A DNA stretch of 64,000 bases. Origin: Acidobacteria bacterium 13_2_20CM_2_57_6. GTDB taxonomy: Bacteria > Acidobacteriota > Terriglobia > Acidiferrales > UBA7541. The stretch lies in the NCBI GenBank assembly GCA_001917435.1, contig MNEA01000031.1, positions 1 to 64,000 on the forward strand, in the 5' to 3' direction. A program made the position numbers and the translations under genes. Numbering within the stretch: the stretch's first letter is position 1; every line of letters starts with the position of its first letter. The notes under the pieces are model-generated. The model was not told where the DNA came from. It did no database searches and saw nothing but the letters and a program-made list of their open reading frames with translations. This document shows, piece by piece, positions 30,786 through 42,655 of this stretch.

Positions 30786-31577
30786 CTATTTGCCGAGCAA
30801 ACTCTTCCAACGCGCCCAAGCTTCAGTCCGCGCCTTCTTGTCTGGCTCTTTTGCATCAGGAGCTTCGCCGGAGCGCATGAAGCCGTGGCCAGCGCCATCA
30901 TAGCTCACGATGTCGTAGGTCTTGCCGGCGGCCTTCATTTGCGCGACGGTGTCGGGGATCATGGCGCCGATGCGCGCGTCGTTCCCTGCATAAAAGCCGT
31001 AGACCGGAGCTTTAATGCGCACCAAGGCATCCCTATCCGGCGACGGACCATAAAAAACAAAAGCGGCCGCCAAATCGGCGCGATTGGTGGCGAAGCGGAA
31101 GGTCTGTCCGCCGCCCCAGCAAAAGCCGCCAACGAAGAGTTTGCCATTCGAGGCCGGGATTTTCAGTGCATAGTCCGCCGTGGCATTCAAATCCGCCGTC
31201 ACCTGGTCTGGATTCAAGTGGCTTACTGCTTCCATCGTTTTGCCCTCCGCAAAATCGCTGCTACGGCCGCCGTTGGGGCCCATGCCGGAGAGAAGATCGG
31301 GCGCAACGGCAATGTAGCCTGCAGCAGCCACTTGATCCGCAAGATCCTGCACCCAATCCGTCATGCCAAAAATTTCGTGAATGATCAGCACGACGGGAGT
31401 TTTGCTCTTCGACTCGGGATAAACGACAAACGTTTCGACGGAGCGGCCATCGTGCTTCACGGTGACCCACTCGCGGTGCCTTGATGATTTCTCCAGTGTG
31501 GCCTTGGCCCAATCCTGCGCCGAAGCAAATGGCGCGGCGCAAAGAATCAGCAGGGAAATCAGAGCGATGCGTTTCAT
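30786..31577 (-). CDS. Dienelactone hydrolase family protein, secreted
   Basis: Signal peptide; nucleophile motif GGFCWGG; IHEIFGMTDWVQDLADQVAAAGYIAVAPDLL. Confidence 0.9.
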   Translation of the reverse strand: MKRIALISLLILCAAPFASAQDWAKATLEKSSRHREWVTVKHDGRSVETFVVYPESKSKTPVVLIIHEIFGMTDWVQDLADQVAAAGYIAVAPDLLSGMGPNGGRSSDFAEGKTMEAVSHLNPDQVTADLNATADYALKIPASNGKLFVGGFCWGGGQTFRFATNRADLAAAFVFYGPSPDRDALVRIKAPVYGFYAGNDARIGAMIPDTVAQMKAAGKTYDIVSYDGAGHGFMRSGEAPDAKEPDKKARTEAWARWKSLLGK

Positions 31578-31723
31578 AGAGCAATTTCTCCCATAAGAAT
31601 AGCCGGCAGGAAGCAGGTCAAATGCATCCATGCAAAGCGACTGTGATAGTAAAGCCCCGAGGGAAAGCCTGCAAGACCCTATACGCCGCACCGTTCGGGA
31701 GCGCCTGAGTTTATCGTCGGACT

Positions 31724-32350
31724 CTAGAAGTGGATGACGATGCCTGCGGAAACGCGAGGCTGATTCTGCGTGGCTCCGTGCAAGCGAGTCCGGAGGTAGT
31801 CAAGCTGAAACAGCCGGACCGACACGAAGGGGAAGATCTTCATGTCGACGCCTGCTCCTGCCGCCGCAGCGACCGAAGTGCCCGTCCCAAGGCTAAAGAA
31901 GGTGCCGCTGGTGGTTGCATCTTGCGACTCTTTGGCGGCTCCGACCAGAACATGAGCAAACGGAGAGATCTTGGCAGGAAAAGAGACTTGAGGACCGACC
32001 AGAAAGGTATGAACGCGCGTGCGCGCTCCATCCAGAGTGCCATACTGGCCGCTGAAGTCGCCGACAGCGCCGAGAAAGGGTATCGGCTTGTATTGGAGCG
32101 ACAAATCCCATCCGTTCAGGTTCACCTGTTGTGGAACCGTCGGCGGAGTGCCGCAATTGGGAGGACACGCTGTTCCTGGACCGAGAGGTCCGAACTGCCC
32201 GACCTGAACAGAGGCACGTAAGTACGAGTAACCGCCGAAGAGTTCAACTTTGTTTTGAGCCCTTGCTGAATTGGAAAGACTTACTACCAGCAACGGCAGA
32301 ACCGCCAGCTTCAGGAGCGCAGAGGCCCGCAGCGACAGGACGCGTAGCAT
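31724..32350 (-). CDS. Outer-membrane beta-barrel protein
   Basis: Signal peptide; VELFGGYSYLRAS opening; C-terminal QPRVSAGIVIHF. Confidence 0.75.
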   Translation of the reverse strand: MLRVLSLRASALLKLAVLPLLVVSLSNSARAQNKVELFGGYSYLRASVQVGQFGPLGPGTACPPNCGTPPTVPQQVNLNGWDLSLQYKPIPFLGAVGDFSGQYGTLDGARTRVHTFLVGPQVSFPAKISPFAHVLVGAAKESQDATTSGTFFSLGTGTSVAAAAGAGVDMKIFPFVSVRLFQLDYLRTRLHGATQNQPRVSAGIVIHF

Positions 32351-32525
32351 GAGTTCGTACCTCCCGTGAGCAGAGCAGACTGGACAGAATTATGCGATGC
32401 GGAGCGCGCCGCCGAAAGTTGCTCCGAAATGAATCGCGTTCGCTAATCACTCGGCAGGTTCGTTGACACTGAGGAGTGCGTCCGATACGCTTTTGAATTA
32501 CTCAAGTTGAGTTATTTGCCTCTGA

Positions 32526-33867
<1,342 letters not shown>

Positions 33868-34006
33868 AACTCGCGTTTCTTTTCAGGAACATGTTGCGCG
33901 CCTAATTCTCGACACGCGTCTGCGCGGGTGCTAGCTTTAATGAAGCCGATAAATCATATATCCCGTTCCCGTGCGTGGGCGTACCGCGGCGTGAACGGAC
34001 CGGGAG

Positions 34007-34417
34007 ATGAATCCAGTGCTTTTTGCCAGCCGAAAAGGTCGCGCATCAGCGAACCGCCATTCCGAACGGGGAGAGGGCAAGCTCAAGGGCATCCTTATGG
34101 TGGCGATCGTGGTGTTGGCGATCTACTCTGCTTGGAAGATCGTGCCGGTGTACGTGAACGAGTATCAGCTTTCCGACAAAATGCAGGAACAGGCGCGTTT
34201 TGCGGTCGTGAATCACTATACGGAAGACCAGATTCGGGACAATATTTTCAAGGTTGTCCAGGATTTGGAAATTCCGGCGAAGCGCGAATCCATCAAGGTA
34301 GTTGCAACCAATTCGATTGTGAAAATCAGTATGGAATACACGGTTCCTGTCGACTTGTTTTTCTACCACACGGACCTTCATTTTTCTCCGTCCAGCGAGA
34401 ATAAGGCCCTCATCTGA
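34007..34417 (+). CDS. Hypothetical membrane-anchored protein (DUF4845-like)
   Basis: Single N-terminal TM helix (LKGILMVAIVVLAIYSAWKIVPVYV) and a small C-terminal domain. Confidence 0.55.
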   Translation: MNPVLFASRKGRASANRHSERGEGKLKGILMVAIVVLAIYSAWKIVPVYVNEYQLSDKMQEQARFAVVNHYTEDQIRDNIFKVVQDLEIPAKRESIKVVATNSIVKISMEYTVPVDLFFYHTDLHFSPSSENKALI

Positions 34418-34539
34418 GGTATGGTTGCAGAAGCGGCTTGCTATTGCTGCTTGATTGGCAACCCGGCATCGGGCAACACCGTCTTTCCCAGAGTGCGGTC
34501 TTGCGAGAGAATAAAGGTTTAGCCTTCGGGAGCTAAGAG

Positions 34540-37137
34540 TTGCGCATTCGCATTCAACAGGGGTTCTTTACCTCAAAGATCGGCCTCGCGTTCCTAGGCA
34601 CAATCTTCGCTTTTTTCCTCGTCGCCGGCGGTGTTTTTACTTATTACTACATGAAGTACTCGCGCATGATCGATGCGCGGCTTTCCGGCAATGTCCTGCA
34701 GAACACCACGCAGATTTTCTCCGCGCCCGAACATATCTCGGCTGGTCAGGCCTGGGGGCCGGAGGATCTCGCCGGCTATCTCACCCGTGTGGGATACCGC
34801 CCTGTCCAGGATGAGAACGCCATCGGCCAATTCACCGTGAGGGAAAATACCGTCGATATCCGGCCTTCCAAACTTTCCTATTTCGGGGGCAATAATGCCC
34901 TGGCGGTTCAATTCCGCGGAAAGAGCATTCGGTCGATCAAGCCGCTGGCCGGCGGCACGGACCTTGATACCGCAGAAATCGAACCGGAACTCATTACCAA
35001 TCTTTTCGACAGCGCGCGCGAAAAGAGGCGGCCAGTACGCTATGAAGATTTACCGGTAATGCTGGTGGACGCGATTCTTTCCGCCGAGGACAAGCGTTTC
35101 TTCGAGCACGGCGGTTTTGACTTCATTCGCATCGTGGGGGCGGCGTGGGCGGACTTGCGGCATACCAGCCAACATTACCAGGGCGCAAGCACGATCACCA
35201 TGCAAGTGGCACGCACCTTCTTTCTCTCGACCGAGCGCAATTGGCGGCGGAAACTGGCCGAGGCCATGATTTCGGTCGAGCTCGAGCAGCGCTTCAACAA
35301 GCAGCAAATTTTCGAGCTGTACGCCAACGAAGTTTATCTAGGCAACCGCGGGAGCTTTGGCATTCGCGGCTTTTCCGAGGCCAGCGTCGCATATTTCGGA
35401 AAGGATCTGAGGCAACTGACGCTGGCGGAGTGCGCGTACCTTGCGGGAATCATTCGCGCCCCAAATTACTATTCGTCCGCCGACCGTCACCCGGAGCGCG
35501 GGGTGCAGGCGCGCGATCGCGTGCTGACGCAGATGCTCGACAACAAGTACATCAACGACGAAGACCTTAAGGACGCAAAGGGCGAGCTGCTGAAAATTAT
35601 CCGGACGTCGACGTCGGGGAGTGAGGCGCCCTATTTCGTCGACATGGTGAAAGACCACCTGCTCGACAAGTACTCTGAGACCGAGCTTCTGAGTGAGAAT
35701 TTTCGCGTGTATACCACGCTGGACCCCGCTTTGCAGCGCGCGGCCGCTGCCGCCGTCGATGCGGGGATGAAAAATGTGGACCTGCTCCTGGCGAAAAAAT
35801 ACGACAAGTGGAAGCGCGACCAAGCCAGGAAGGGAGGCAACGAGGCGATCCCCCAGGCGCAAGTCGCGCTCGTCGCCCTCGATCCGCGGACCGGCGAGAT
35901 CAAGGCGGTCATCGGCGGACGCGATTACGGACAGAGCCAGCTCAACCATGCGCTGGCGCGGCGGCAGCCAGGGTCAGTGTTCAAACCGTTTGTTTATGCA
36001 GCAGCTTTCGACAATGCCGTTGACAACGTCCAGCCCATCATAACGCCCGCAACAACAATCGACGATGAGCCGACGACGTTTGAATTCGATGGCAAGGAAT
36101 ACACTCCGAATAACTACGGCGAAAAGTTCATGGGCCGCGTCACGGTGCGAGATGCGCTGACGAATTCTCTCAACGTCGCAACCGTTAAAGTCGCGGAACT
36201 GATCGGCTACGGCCGGGTCGTGCAAGTCGCACGGAAAATGGGCCTGGGCACGAACATCCAGCCGACACCGGCCGTTGCTCTCGGCGCTTATGAAATGACT
36301 CCGATCGACGTGGCCGCGGCGTACACGACATTCGCCACCATGGGCACGCGCGCGGAGCCGCAGTTTCTGCACGTCGTCGTTAACGCGGACGGGACGCCAC
36401 TGGAGAAGTTCACGCCGCAGACCCATCTGGCGCTGGATCCGCGGGTCACCTTTCTCGTCGACAGCTTGCTGAAGGACGTTCTTAACCGTGGCACCGGCGC
36501 GGGAGTCCGCGCGCGCGGATTCACGTTGCCGGCAGCGGGGAAGACGGGAACTTCGCGCGATGGATGGTTCGCGGGCTTCACTTCGAATCTCCTTTGCGTG
36601 ATCTGGATCGGCTTCGATGACAACCGCGACCTGGGGTTTACCGGCAGCGTGGTGGCCGGGCCAATCTGGGCGGATTTCATGACGCGCGCGACATCACTCG
36701 CGCAGTATCGGGACGTCAAGGATTTTACGATGCCGGACGGTGTGCAATCCGTGCTGATCGATCCAGATACCCTGGAGCTTGCGACGCCCAATTGTCCTAC
36801 AACCCGTGAAGAGGTTTATGTCGCCGGTTCTGCGCCGACCGTATTCTGCGAGGTCCATGGAGGCCACAACCTCTTCACTTCCACGGGATCCATTCTCTCC
36901 CGCGTCTTTGGTGGTGGCGATCCCAAATCGCCGCAAAAAGACGCAAATGGCCAGCCAATTACAACCTACGATCCGAACCGGCCGCCCAATGCGACTGGCC
37001 AGGGCCCCGCGGACCCCTCAGCCGAACCCGGCGAAAAGAAAAAGAATCCTTTACAGAAGATTTTTGGTATCTTTGGAGGTAAGAAGAAGGAACCCGACAA
37101 GGTCAAGCCTAAGCCGGAGAAGGGAGATTCGCCATGA
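34540..37137 (+). CDS. Bifunctional class A penicillin-binding protein (PBP1-type)
   Basis: Glycosyltransferase motifs (SAEDKRFFEHGGFDF, GASTITMQVARTFFL) and transpeptidase motifs (RQPGSVFKPF, AGKTGTS); TTG start. Confidence 0.95.
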   Translation: MRIRIQQGFFTSKIGLAFLGTIFAFFLVAGGVFTYYYMKYSRMIDARLSGNVLQNTTQIFSAPEHISAGQAWGPEDLAGYLTRVGYRPVQDENAIGQFTVRENTVDIRPSKLSYFGGNNALAVQFRGKSIRSIKPLAGGTDLDTAEIEPELITNLFDSAREKRRPVRYEDLPVMLVDAILSAEDKRFFEHGGFDFIRIVGAAWADLRHTSQHYQGASTITMQVARTFFLSTERNWRRKLAEAMISVELEQRFNKQQIFELYANEVYLGNRGSFGIRGFSEASVAYFGKDLRQLTLAECAYLAGIIRAPNYYSSADRHPERGVQARDRVLTQMLDNKYINDEDLKDAKGELLKIIRTSTSGSEAPYFVDMVKDHLLDKYSETELLSENFRVYTTLDPALQRAAAAAVDAGMKNVDLLLAKKYDKWKRDQARKGGNEAIPQAQVALVALDPRTGEIKAVIGGRDYGQSQLNHALARRQPGSVFKPFVYAAAFDNAVDNVQPIITPATTIDDEPTTFEFDGKEYTPNNYGEKFMGRVTVRDALTNSLNVATVKVAELIGYGRVVQVARKMGLGTNIQPTPAVALGAYEMTPIDVAAAYTTFATMGTRAEPQFLHVVVNADGTPLEKFTPQTHLALDPRVTFLVDSLLKDVLNRGTGAGVRARGFTLPAAGKTGTSRDGWFAGFTSNLLCVIWIGFDDNRDLGFTGSVVAGPIWADFMTRATSLAQYRDVKDFTMPDGVQSVLIDPDTLELATPNCPTTREEVYVAGSAPTVFCEVHGGHNLFTSTGSILSRVFGGGDPKSPQKDANGQPITTYDPNRPPNATGQGPADPSAEPGEKKKNPLQKIFGIFGGKKKEPDKVKPKPEKGDSP

Positions 37138-37973
37138 TCCGAGTAAGATTGGCGTTTCCAGCAGTCGTTCTCCTCTTCAGTCTTTCGATTCCCTCCGCAG
37201 GTCAGTCGTTCGCTGAAACTCCGAGTGCTCCCGTTGCGCCGCGCATGCAGCAGGCGCAGCCCCAATCGCCGCCAGAATCATCGGTTATTGTCGTGAAGCC
37301 AGGCCTTACTGACGAGCAGCTTGCCGATCTGTATATGGCGCGGAAAGAATACCGAGAGGCCGCCATGTCCTATAAGCGGCTCGCCGACGGGAACCCTCAG
37401 AATCCTGTTTATTTGAATAAGCTGGGAATCGCCCTGCACCAGCAGGCGGCTTTGGGTGCGGCGTTGAAGTATTATGAGCGTGCGTCAAAGGTTGATCCGA
37501 CGTATGCCGATGCGCAGAACAACATCGGAACAATTTGGTATCAGCGAAAGAAGTACGGCAAGGCCATTAGGGCGTATCAAAAAGCGATCAATATTCGCAG
37601 CGACATGGCCGTTCTCTACAGCAATCTTGGTTATGCCTACTTTGGCGACAAGAAATATCAGGAGGCCATCTCCTCGTTCCGGCAAGCGCTGGCATTGGAT
37701 CCCCAACTCTTCGAGCACACTAGCTCGAGGAGCGGGTCGATTTTGCAAGACCGCTCCGTGGGCGACCGCGGGCGATTTTATTTCCTGCTCGCAAAGTCCT
37801 TCGCGGAAGCGGGCAACCTGGAGCGATGCCTGATTTACCTGCGAAAGGCCAAGGACGAAGGCTACAAGGAATTGTCCGCTGTGAAATCTGATCCCTCTTT
37901 TGCGGCGGTCTTGAAGGACCCCGCGATACAAGAGGTCCTTGCTCCACGGCCTCCCAACAGCACGCAGCCTTGA
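37134..37973 (+). CDS. TPR-repeat protein, secreted
   Basis: Signal peptide plus consecutive TPRs (PVYLNKLGIALHQQAALGAALKYYERASKVDPTYADAQNNIG). Confidence 0.85.
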   Translation: MIRVRLAFPAVVLLFSLSIPSAGQSFAETPSAPVAPRMQQAQPQSPPESSVIVVKPGLTDEQLADLYMARKEYREAAMSYKRLADGNPQNPVYLNKLGIALHQQAALGAALKYYERASKVDPTYADAQNNIGTIWYQRKKYGKAIRAYQKAINIRSDMAVLYSNLGYAYFGDKKYQEAISSFRQALALDPQLFEHTSSRSGSILQDRSVGDRGRFYFLLAKSFAEAGNLERCLIYLRKAKDEGYKELSAVKSDPSFAAVLKDPAIQEVLAPRPPNSTQP

Positions 37974-38054
37974 ACGCGTTTCGTTCGCCGATTTCGAGTC
38001 GATTCGCACATCCGGCGCGAATCGAGCGGCTGCGTCTGTTACAATGCAACAGAC

Positions 38055-39791
38055 ATGGAGCGCCATTTCTTCAGCGCGCGTTTTCTGCTCTTACTCTCCG
38101 TCGCATTCATTTTAGGAACAACTTCGGTTAGTCCGCGGCAATCTGCTCCGTCTTCTCGCAGTGGTTCCGCAGCCCACCAGCAAGGAATCTATTTGGTGTT
38201 TCCCTTTGAAAATGCGGGCGCGTCGCCACGATTGGAATGGCTCAGCGAGGGCCTCGAGGAACTAACTATCCAGCGGCTTTCCGCGGTCGGGGAGCAGGTG
38301 TATTCGCATGCCGGCCGGCTCGCCGAGCTGGAACGGAACGGCCTGCTGCGCTCGTCGAAACTCAGCCGCGCCACCATGCTCCACATTGGAGAAGATCTCG
38401 ACGCAGATTTTGTGGTCTTTGGCCGGTTCACGGCGAGCGGGAACTCGCTCACCATCGAGTCACGCATCCTGAAGGTCAATCCCGCGCGATTGCTCCCCGT
38501 ATTGCGGGAAGCTGGCACACTGGATTCGCTGATGGATTTGCATTCTCGTCTGGTGTGGCGAATGCTCTCCGGAAACGATCACAACTATTCCCAAAGCCTT
38601 GCGGAGTTCATAAAACGCCAGCGTCCACTGCGCCTCGATGCCTTTGAACATTTCATTCGGGGACTTTTGGCCAGCGAAGATGACGCTCGGCTGCGCGAGC
38701 TGCGGGAAGCGGCGCGCCTCGAACCGGAATGGCCGGAACCCGACTTCGCATTGGGCGAAGTTTACTTCGCGCGCCGCGACTGCGATTCCGCGCTTCCCTG
38801 GTATGCGCGGGTGCCAAAAACTCACAACCATTATGTAGAGGCTGTCTTCGCCACGGGCGTCTGCCAGCTTCTGCTGGGACAGCCGGATCGCGCGGAGGAA
38901 GTGTTCACTTCCTTGCAGGAGGCTCTGAAGAACAGCATGGTCTCCGGAGCTGACCTGCCGGAGATTCTGAATGATCTGGCGATTGCAAGGGCCAGGCAGG
39001 GCAAGACGCCCGCGGCCCTGACAGATCTTCGCCGCGCGGCCGAGCTGGATCCCGACGAAGACGACTATCCGTTTAATCTTGGCTTGCTTGCGCTGCAGAA
39101 CGATGATGCCGCCGCGGCGGCAGATTATTTCCGCGAAGCCGCGGAACGCGCTCCGGATAATCCCGAGGATCGTGCGCTGCTGATACTGTCCCTGGAAAAG
39201 GCGGAGAAGAAAACTGAGGCCGACCAGGAGCGGGAAACGGCGAATGAAACGTTTGGCCCAAACGGACTCCCGGCGATTCGCCTAGATGCGAAGAACGAAG
39301 CCCTGGCACGGCTCAATCGCATCAAGACCGAGCTTGACGTTACTGCCCTTCGCACGGAGATCGAATCGGCCGGGACTCGGTCGAGCGACGCTGCTTCCTC
39401 GATTGACGCGGCCGTCGCACACCTGCGGCGCGGCCGGCAGGAGCTCTCCACGGGAAATGCCGATGCCGCGGAGAAAGAATTTCGGGCTGTGCTTGCCGCT
39501 GACCCCACGAGCCCCGCCGCGCACCGCGGGCTCGCGGAAATTGACCGCCGCCAGGGCAAGATGGATGACGCGGTGAAGGAATTGCAGGAGTCGCTGCAGG
39601 CGCGGGATTCCGCGGTCGTTCGAACGACGCTGGCGAAAATATACCTGGAGCAGAAGAAGCCCGATCTTGCGCGGGCGGAAGTCGAGAAGGCTCTGAAGCT
39701 GGCGCCAAACTACGCGGAAGCGAAACAACTGCTCGATCATTTGCGAAATTTCAAGCCAGCCGGGAAAAAGCCAGGAGGAGGTGCGCCATGA
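38055..39791 (+). CDS. TPR-repeat protein
   Basis: Multiple TPRs; N-terminal TolB/FlgO-like segment (LVFPFENAGASPRLEWLSEGLEELTIQRL). Confidence 0.82.
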   Translation: MERHFFSARFLLLLSVAFILGTTSVSPRQSAPSSRSGSAAHQQGIYLVFPFENAGASPRLEWLSEGLEELTIQRLSAVGEQVYSHAGRLAELERNGLLRSSKLSRATMLHIGEDLDADFVVFGRFTASGNSLTIESRILKVNPARLLPVLREAGTLDSLMDLHSRLVWRMLSGNDHNYSQSLAEFIKRQRPLRLDAFEHFIRGLLASEDDARLRELREAARLEPEWPEPDFALGEVYFARRDCDSALPWYARVPKTHNHYVEAVFATGVCQLLLGQPDRAEEVFTSLQEALKNSMVSGADLPEILNDLAIARARQGKTPAALTDLRRAAELDPDEDDYPFNLGLLALQNDDAAAAADYFREAAERAPDNPEDRALLILSLEKAEKKTEADQERETANETFGPNGLPAIRLDAKNEALARLNRIKTELDVTALRTEIESAGTRSSDAASSIDAAVAHLRRGRQELSTGNADAAEKEFRAVLAADPTSPAAHRGLAEIDRRQGKMDDAVKELQESLQARDSAVVRTTLAKIYLEQKKPDLARAEVEKALKLAPNYAEAKQLLDHLRNFKPAGKKPGGGAP

Positions 39792-41185
39792 GCGATCGGT
39801 CCCGATCGATGCAGCGCTTCCCATCTTTCAGGAAATGGAAGTTTCTGCTGGCTTTCTCGCCCCTTTTTCTGATGCTCTCTGGCGCGCTTCTCCGGCAGCT
39901 GCCGTCGGTTCGCGCCGACGAGCACTCCACCGGGCCATTGGTCCTTGAATTGAGCCTGGATGGTGAAGTGGAACCCATCCTGGCCACGTATATAGATGAG
40001 GGGTTGGCGGACGCGGCGCGGCGTCACGCGGCGCTTGCTCTAATCACCATGGATACCCCCGGCGGCTTGAGCGACTCGATGAAGGACATGGTCCAGCATA
40101 TCCTCGTTTCCCCCGTGCCTGTGGCCGTGTACGTCTCGCCGACAGGCGCGCGCGGGGCTTCCGCGGGCTTCTACATTCTACTTTCAGCTGATATTGCTGC
40201 GATGGCTCCGGGCACGCATGCCGGCGCAGCTTCGCCCATCATCGCAATCGGCGGATTTCCGCAGCAAATCGACGAAGTATTTCGGAGAAAAATCAACCAG
40301 GATGCCATGGCCTTTCTGCGAAGTTTTTCGGAGAGGCGCAAACGCAACCCTGAGCTGGCAGAAAAGGCGATCACTGAATCCAGGGCGTTTACCGAAAAAG
40401 AGGCGCTGGATGCGAAGATGATCGATCTGGTCGTGAATTCCACAGAGGAGCTGCTTCGGCAGTTGGATGGCAGAACCATCACGCGTTTCGACGGCACGCA
40501 AGTGATGCTTGTGCTCAAGAATGCTTCGCGCGTGCCCTTCGAACTTTCCGCGCGGCAGAGATTTCTTGCGCGGATTGTTGAGCCGGACGTTTTCTTTGTG
40601 CTGTTGATTCTCGGCGTCCTGGGGCTCTACACGGAGTTTACGCACCCAGGAGTGATCGCTCCTGGAGTCATCGGAGGAATTTGCTTGATTCTTGCCCTGT
40701 ACGCAATGCATTTTCTGCCGGTGAATCTTGCGGGACTGTTTCTGATCGGTTTGTCACTCGCCTTTTTTATTTTGGAGGCGAAAGCTCCGAGTCACGGAGT
40801 GCTGGCCTTTGGTGGAGTGGTGTCGATGTTTTTAGGCGCCATCTTCCTGATACGTTCGCCGCTCACATCCGGCGGAGTAAGCATCGGCGTGGCGCTGGCG
40901 GGAACGATCCCTTTTGCCATGCTGGCCGTGGTTCTGATGCGTCTGGTATTGCGCTCGCGCCAATGGAAAACGGCAACGGGCAAGGAAGAGTTGATTGGAT
41001 CACAAGGCATCGCCATTGCGCCGCTACCTGCAGGCGCTGAAGGCATGGTTCGCGTGCATGGGGAGCTGTGGAGGGCTGAGTCTTCGCGACCTGTCCAGGA
41101 AGGTGAGACTGTCCTGGTTCTACGTGTCGAGGGACTGAAGCTGTACGTTGAGCCGGCCGATGTGGCTGTTTCAGGGTCGAAATAG
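39788..41185 (+). CDS. NfeD family membrane protein with ClpP-class serine protease domain
   Basis: ALITMDTPGGLSDSMKDMVQHILVSPVPVAVYVSPTGARGASAGFYILLSADIAAMAPGTHAGAASPI; C-terminal NfeD. Confidence 0.93.
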   Translation: MSDRSRSMQRFPSFRKWKFLLAFSPLFLMLSGALLRQLPSVRADEHSTGPLVLELSLDGEVEPILATYIDEGLADAARRHAALALITMDTPGGLSDSMKDMVQHILVSPVPVAVYVSPTGARGASAGFYILLSADIAAMAPGTHAGAASPIIAIGGFPQQIDEVFRRKINQDAMAFLRSFSERRKRNPELAEKAITESRAFTEKEALDAKMIDLVVNSTEELLRQLDGRTITRFDGTQVMLVLKNASRVPFELSARQRFLARIVEPDVFFVLLILGVLGLYTEFTHPGVIAPGVIGGICLILALYAMHFLPVNLAGLFLIGLSLAFFILEAKAPSHGVLAFGGVVSMFLGAIFLIRSPLTSGGVSIGVALAGTIPFAMLAVVLMRLVLRSRQWKTATGKEELIGSQGIAIAPLPAGAEGMVRVHGELWRAESSRPVQEGETVLVLRVEGLKLYVEPADVAVSGSK

Positions 41186-41210
41186 GGATTCTCACGTTCG
41201 GGAGGAAGAC

Positions 41211-41981
41211 ATGGAAATTGGTTTTGTAGGAATAGCGTTGATCGTCGGCCTCGGGCTCATCTGGTTTTGGAATTCGATTTACATCATCAAGGAATGGGAA
41301 CGCGGCGTGGTGCTTCGGCTCGGCCGCTTGATACCCGTGGCAAAGGGCGCCGGCATGAGGCTGGTTTTTTGGCCGATTGAAACGCTGTACCGGATACCGT
41401 TGCGGATTGAGACGCTCGACGTTCCGCCGCAGGACATCATCACGCGCGACAACGTCTCCGTGAAGGTGAACGCTGTATGCTATTTCCGTGTGGTTGACGC
41501 CAATCAGGCCCTCTCGCAGGTGCAGAACTACAGCTATGCGACGTCGCAACTTGCCCAGACAACCATTCGCAGTGTCGTCGGTCAATTCGAACTCGATGAG
41601 ATTCTCTCCCAGCGCGATAAGGTCAACGCCAAGCTGCAAATCATACTCGACACCGACACCGAACCTTGGGGCATTAAGGTCTCTAAAGTCGAGGTGAAGC
41701 AGGTCGACATCCCCGAGCAGATGCAGCGCGCCATCGCCAAGCAGGCGGAAGCCGAACGCGAACGCCGCGCAAAAATTATTCACGCTGAAGGTGAGTTCGA
41801 AGCCTCGCAAAAACTTGCCGACGCCGCGAAAGTTTTGGAGACGCAGCCTTCTGCAATCCAGCTGCGCTACTTGCAGACTTTGACGGAGATAGGTGTCGAG
41901 AAGAACACAACGATTGTGTTTCCGCTGCCCATCGATATCATTAATCAGTGGACTAGCAAATTAGGGGGAACGCAAAGGTAA
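41211..41981 (+). CDS. SPFH/stomatin-like (slipin) protein
   Basis: IIKEWERGVVLRLGRLIPVAKGAG...VPPQDIITRDNVSVKVNAVCYFRV; follows NfeD. Confidence 0.93.
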   Translation: MEIGFVGIALIVGLGLIWFWNSIYIIKEWERGVVLRLGRLIPVAKGAGMRLVFWPIETLYRIPLRIETLDVPPQDIITRDNVSVKVNAVCYFRVVDANQALSQVQNYSYATSQLAQTTIRSVVGQFELDEILSQRDKVNAKLQIILDTDTEPWGIKVSKVEVKQVDIPEQMQRAIAKQAEAERERRAKIIHAEGEFEASQKLADAAKVLETQPSAIQLRYLQTLTEIGVEKNTTIVFPLPIDIINQWTSKLGGTQR

Positions 41982-41983
41982 GA

Positions 41984-42655
41984 ATGGCTTCTGGTGGAAA
42001 ACGAGGGGGCGCCGGAGAGCGTGTACTCGAAAGCCGGCATGTCATTGGTTTATTCATGCTGATGCTGCTGTTTTCGGGAGTATTTTTCACGCTCGGTTAC
42101 GTCATGGGGCGCAACGAGTACGATGGATCGGTGCGCGCCGCGACCGACTTTTTCAAGAAGCCGTCGAATTCCGTTTCACCCAAGGCGGAAGTGAATCCGA
42201 AGCGTGCGAATAATCCCGCTCCTGCCACGGTGCCAACGGACACTCCCGCCCCGCCGAATTCGGACTGGGAATTTTACCACGCGGGCGACAACAAGAAGAC
42301 CGATGATCATCTGAAGCCCGTTGCTGTTGCCGCTGCGCCTGCAAAAAAGAACCTGACATCGCCTGCGAAATCCTCCGTTCCGCCGAGGAGCGCCAGCGGT
42401 TCGTCGAAAACTCAGAACCCGCCCCTCATTCCCGGAAGCGCACTCATCCTCCAAGTGGCTGCCTTGACGAGAGAATCAGATGCCTTGGATCTCGCGAGCC
42501 GCTTGCAGAAGAAAAAATTCCCCGCGTTCGTTCTTTCTCCGCAAGGCGACAAATACTACCGCGTGCAAGTCGGCCCTTACGCTGATCCGAAGGCCGCCGA
42601 AGCGGCCAGGAAAGGCCTCGAGGACGCAGGTTTTAAAGCCATTGTGAAACACTGA
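41984..42655 (+). CDS. SPOR-domain protein
   Basis: N-terminal TM helix; C-terminal SPOR (LILQVAALTRESDALDLASRLQKKKFPAFVLSPQGDKYYRVQVGPYADPKAAEAARKGLEDAGF). Confidence 0.9.
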   Translation: MASGGKRGGAGERVLESRHVIGLFMLMLLFSGVFFTLGYVMGRNEYDGSVRAATDFFKKPSNSVSPKAEVNPKRANNPAPATVPTDTPAPPNSDWEFYHAGDNKKTDDHLKPVAVAAAPAKKNLTSPAKSSVPPRSASGSSKTQNPPLIPGSALILQVAALTRESDALDLASRLQKKKFPAFVLSPQGDKYYRVQVGPYADPKAAEAARKGLEDAGFKAIVKH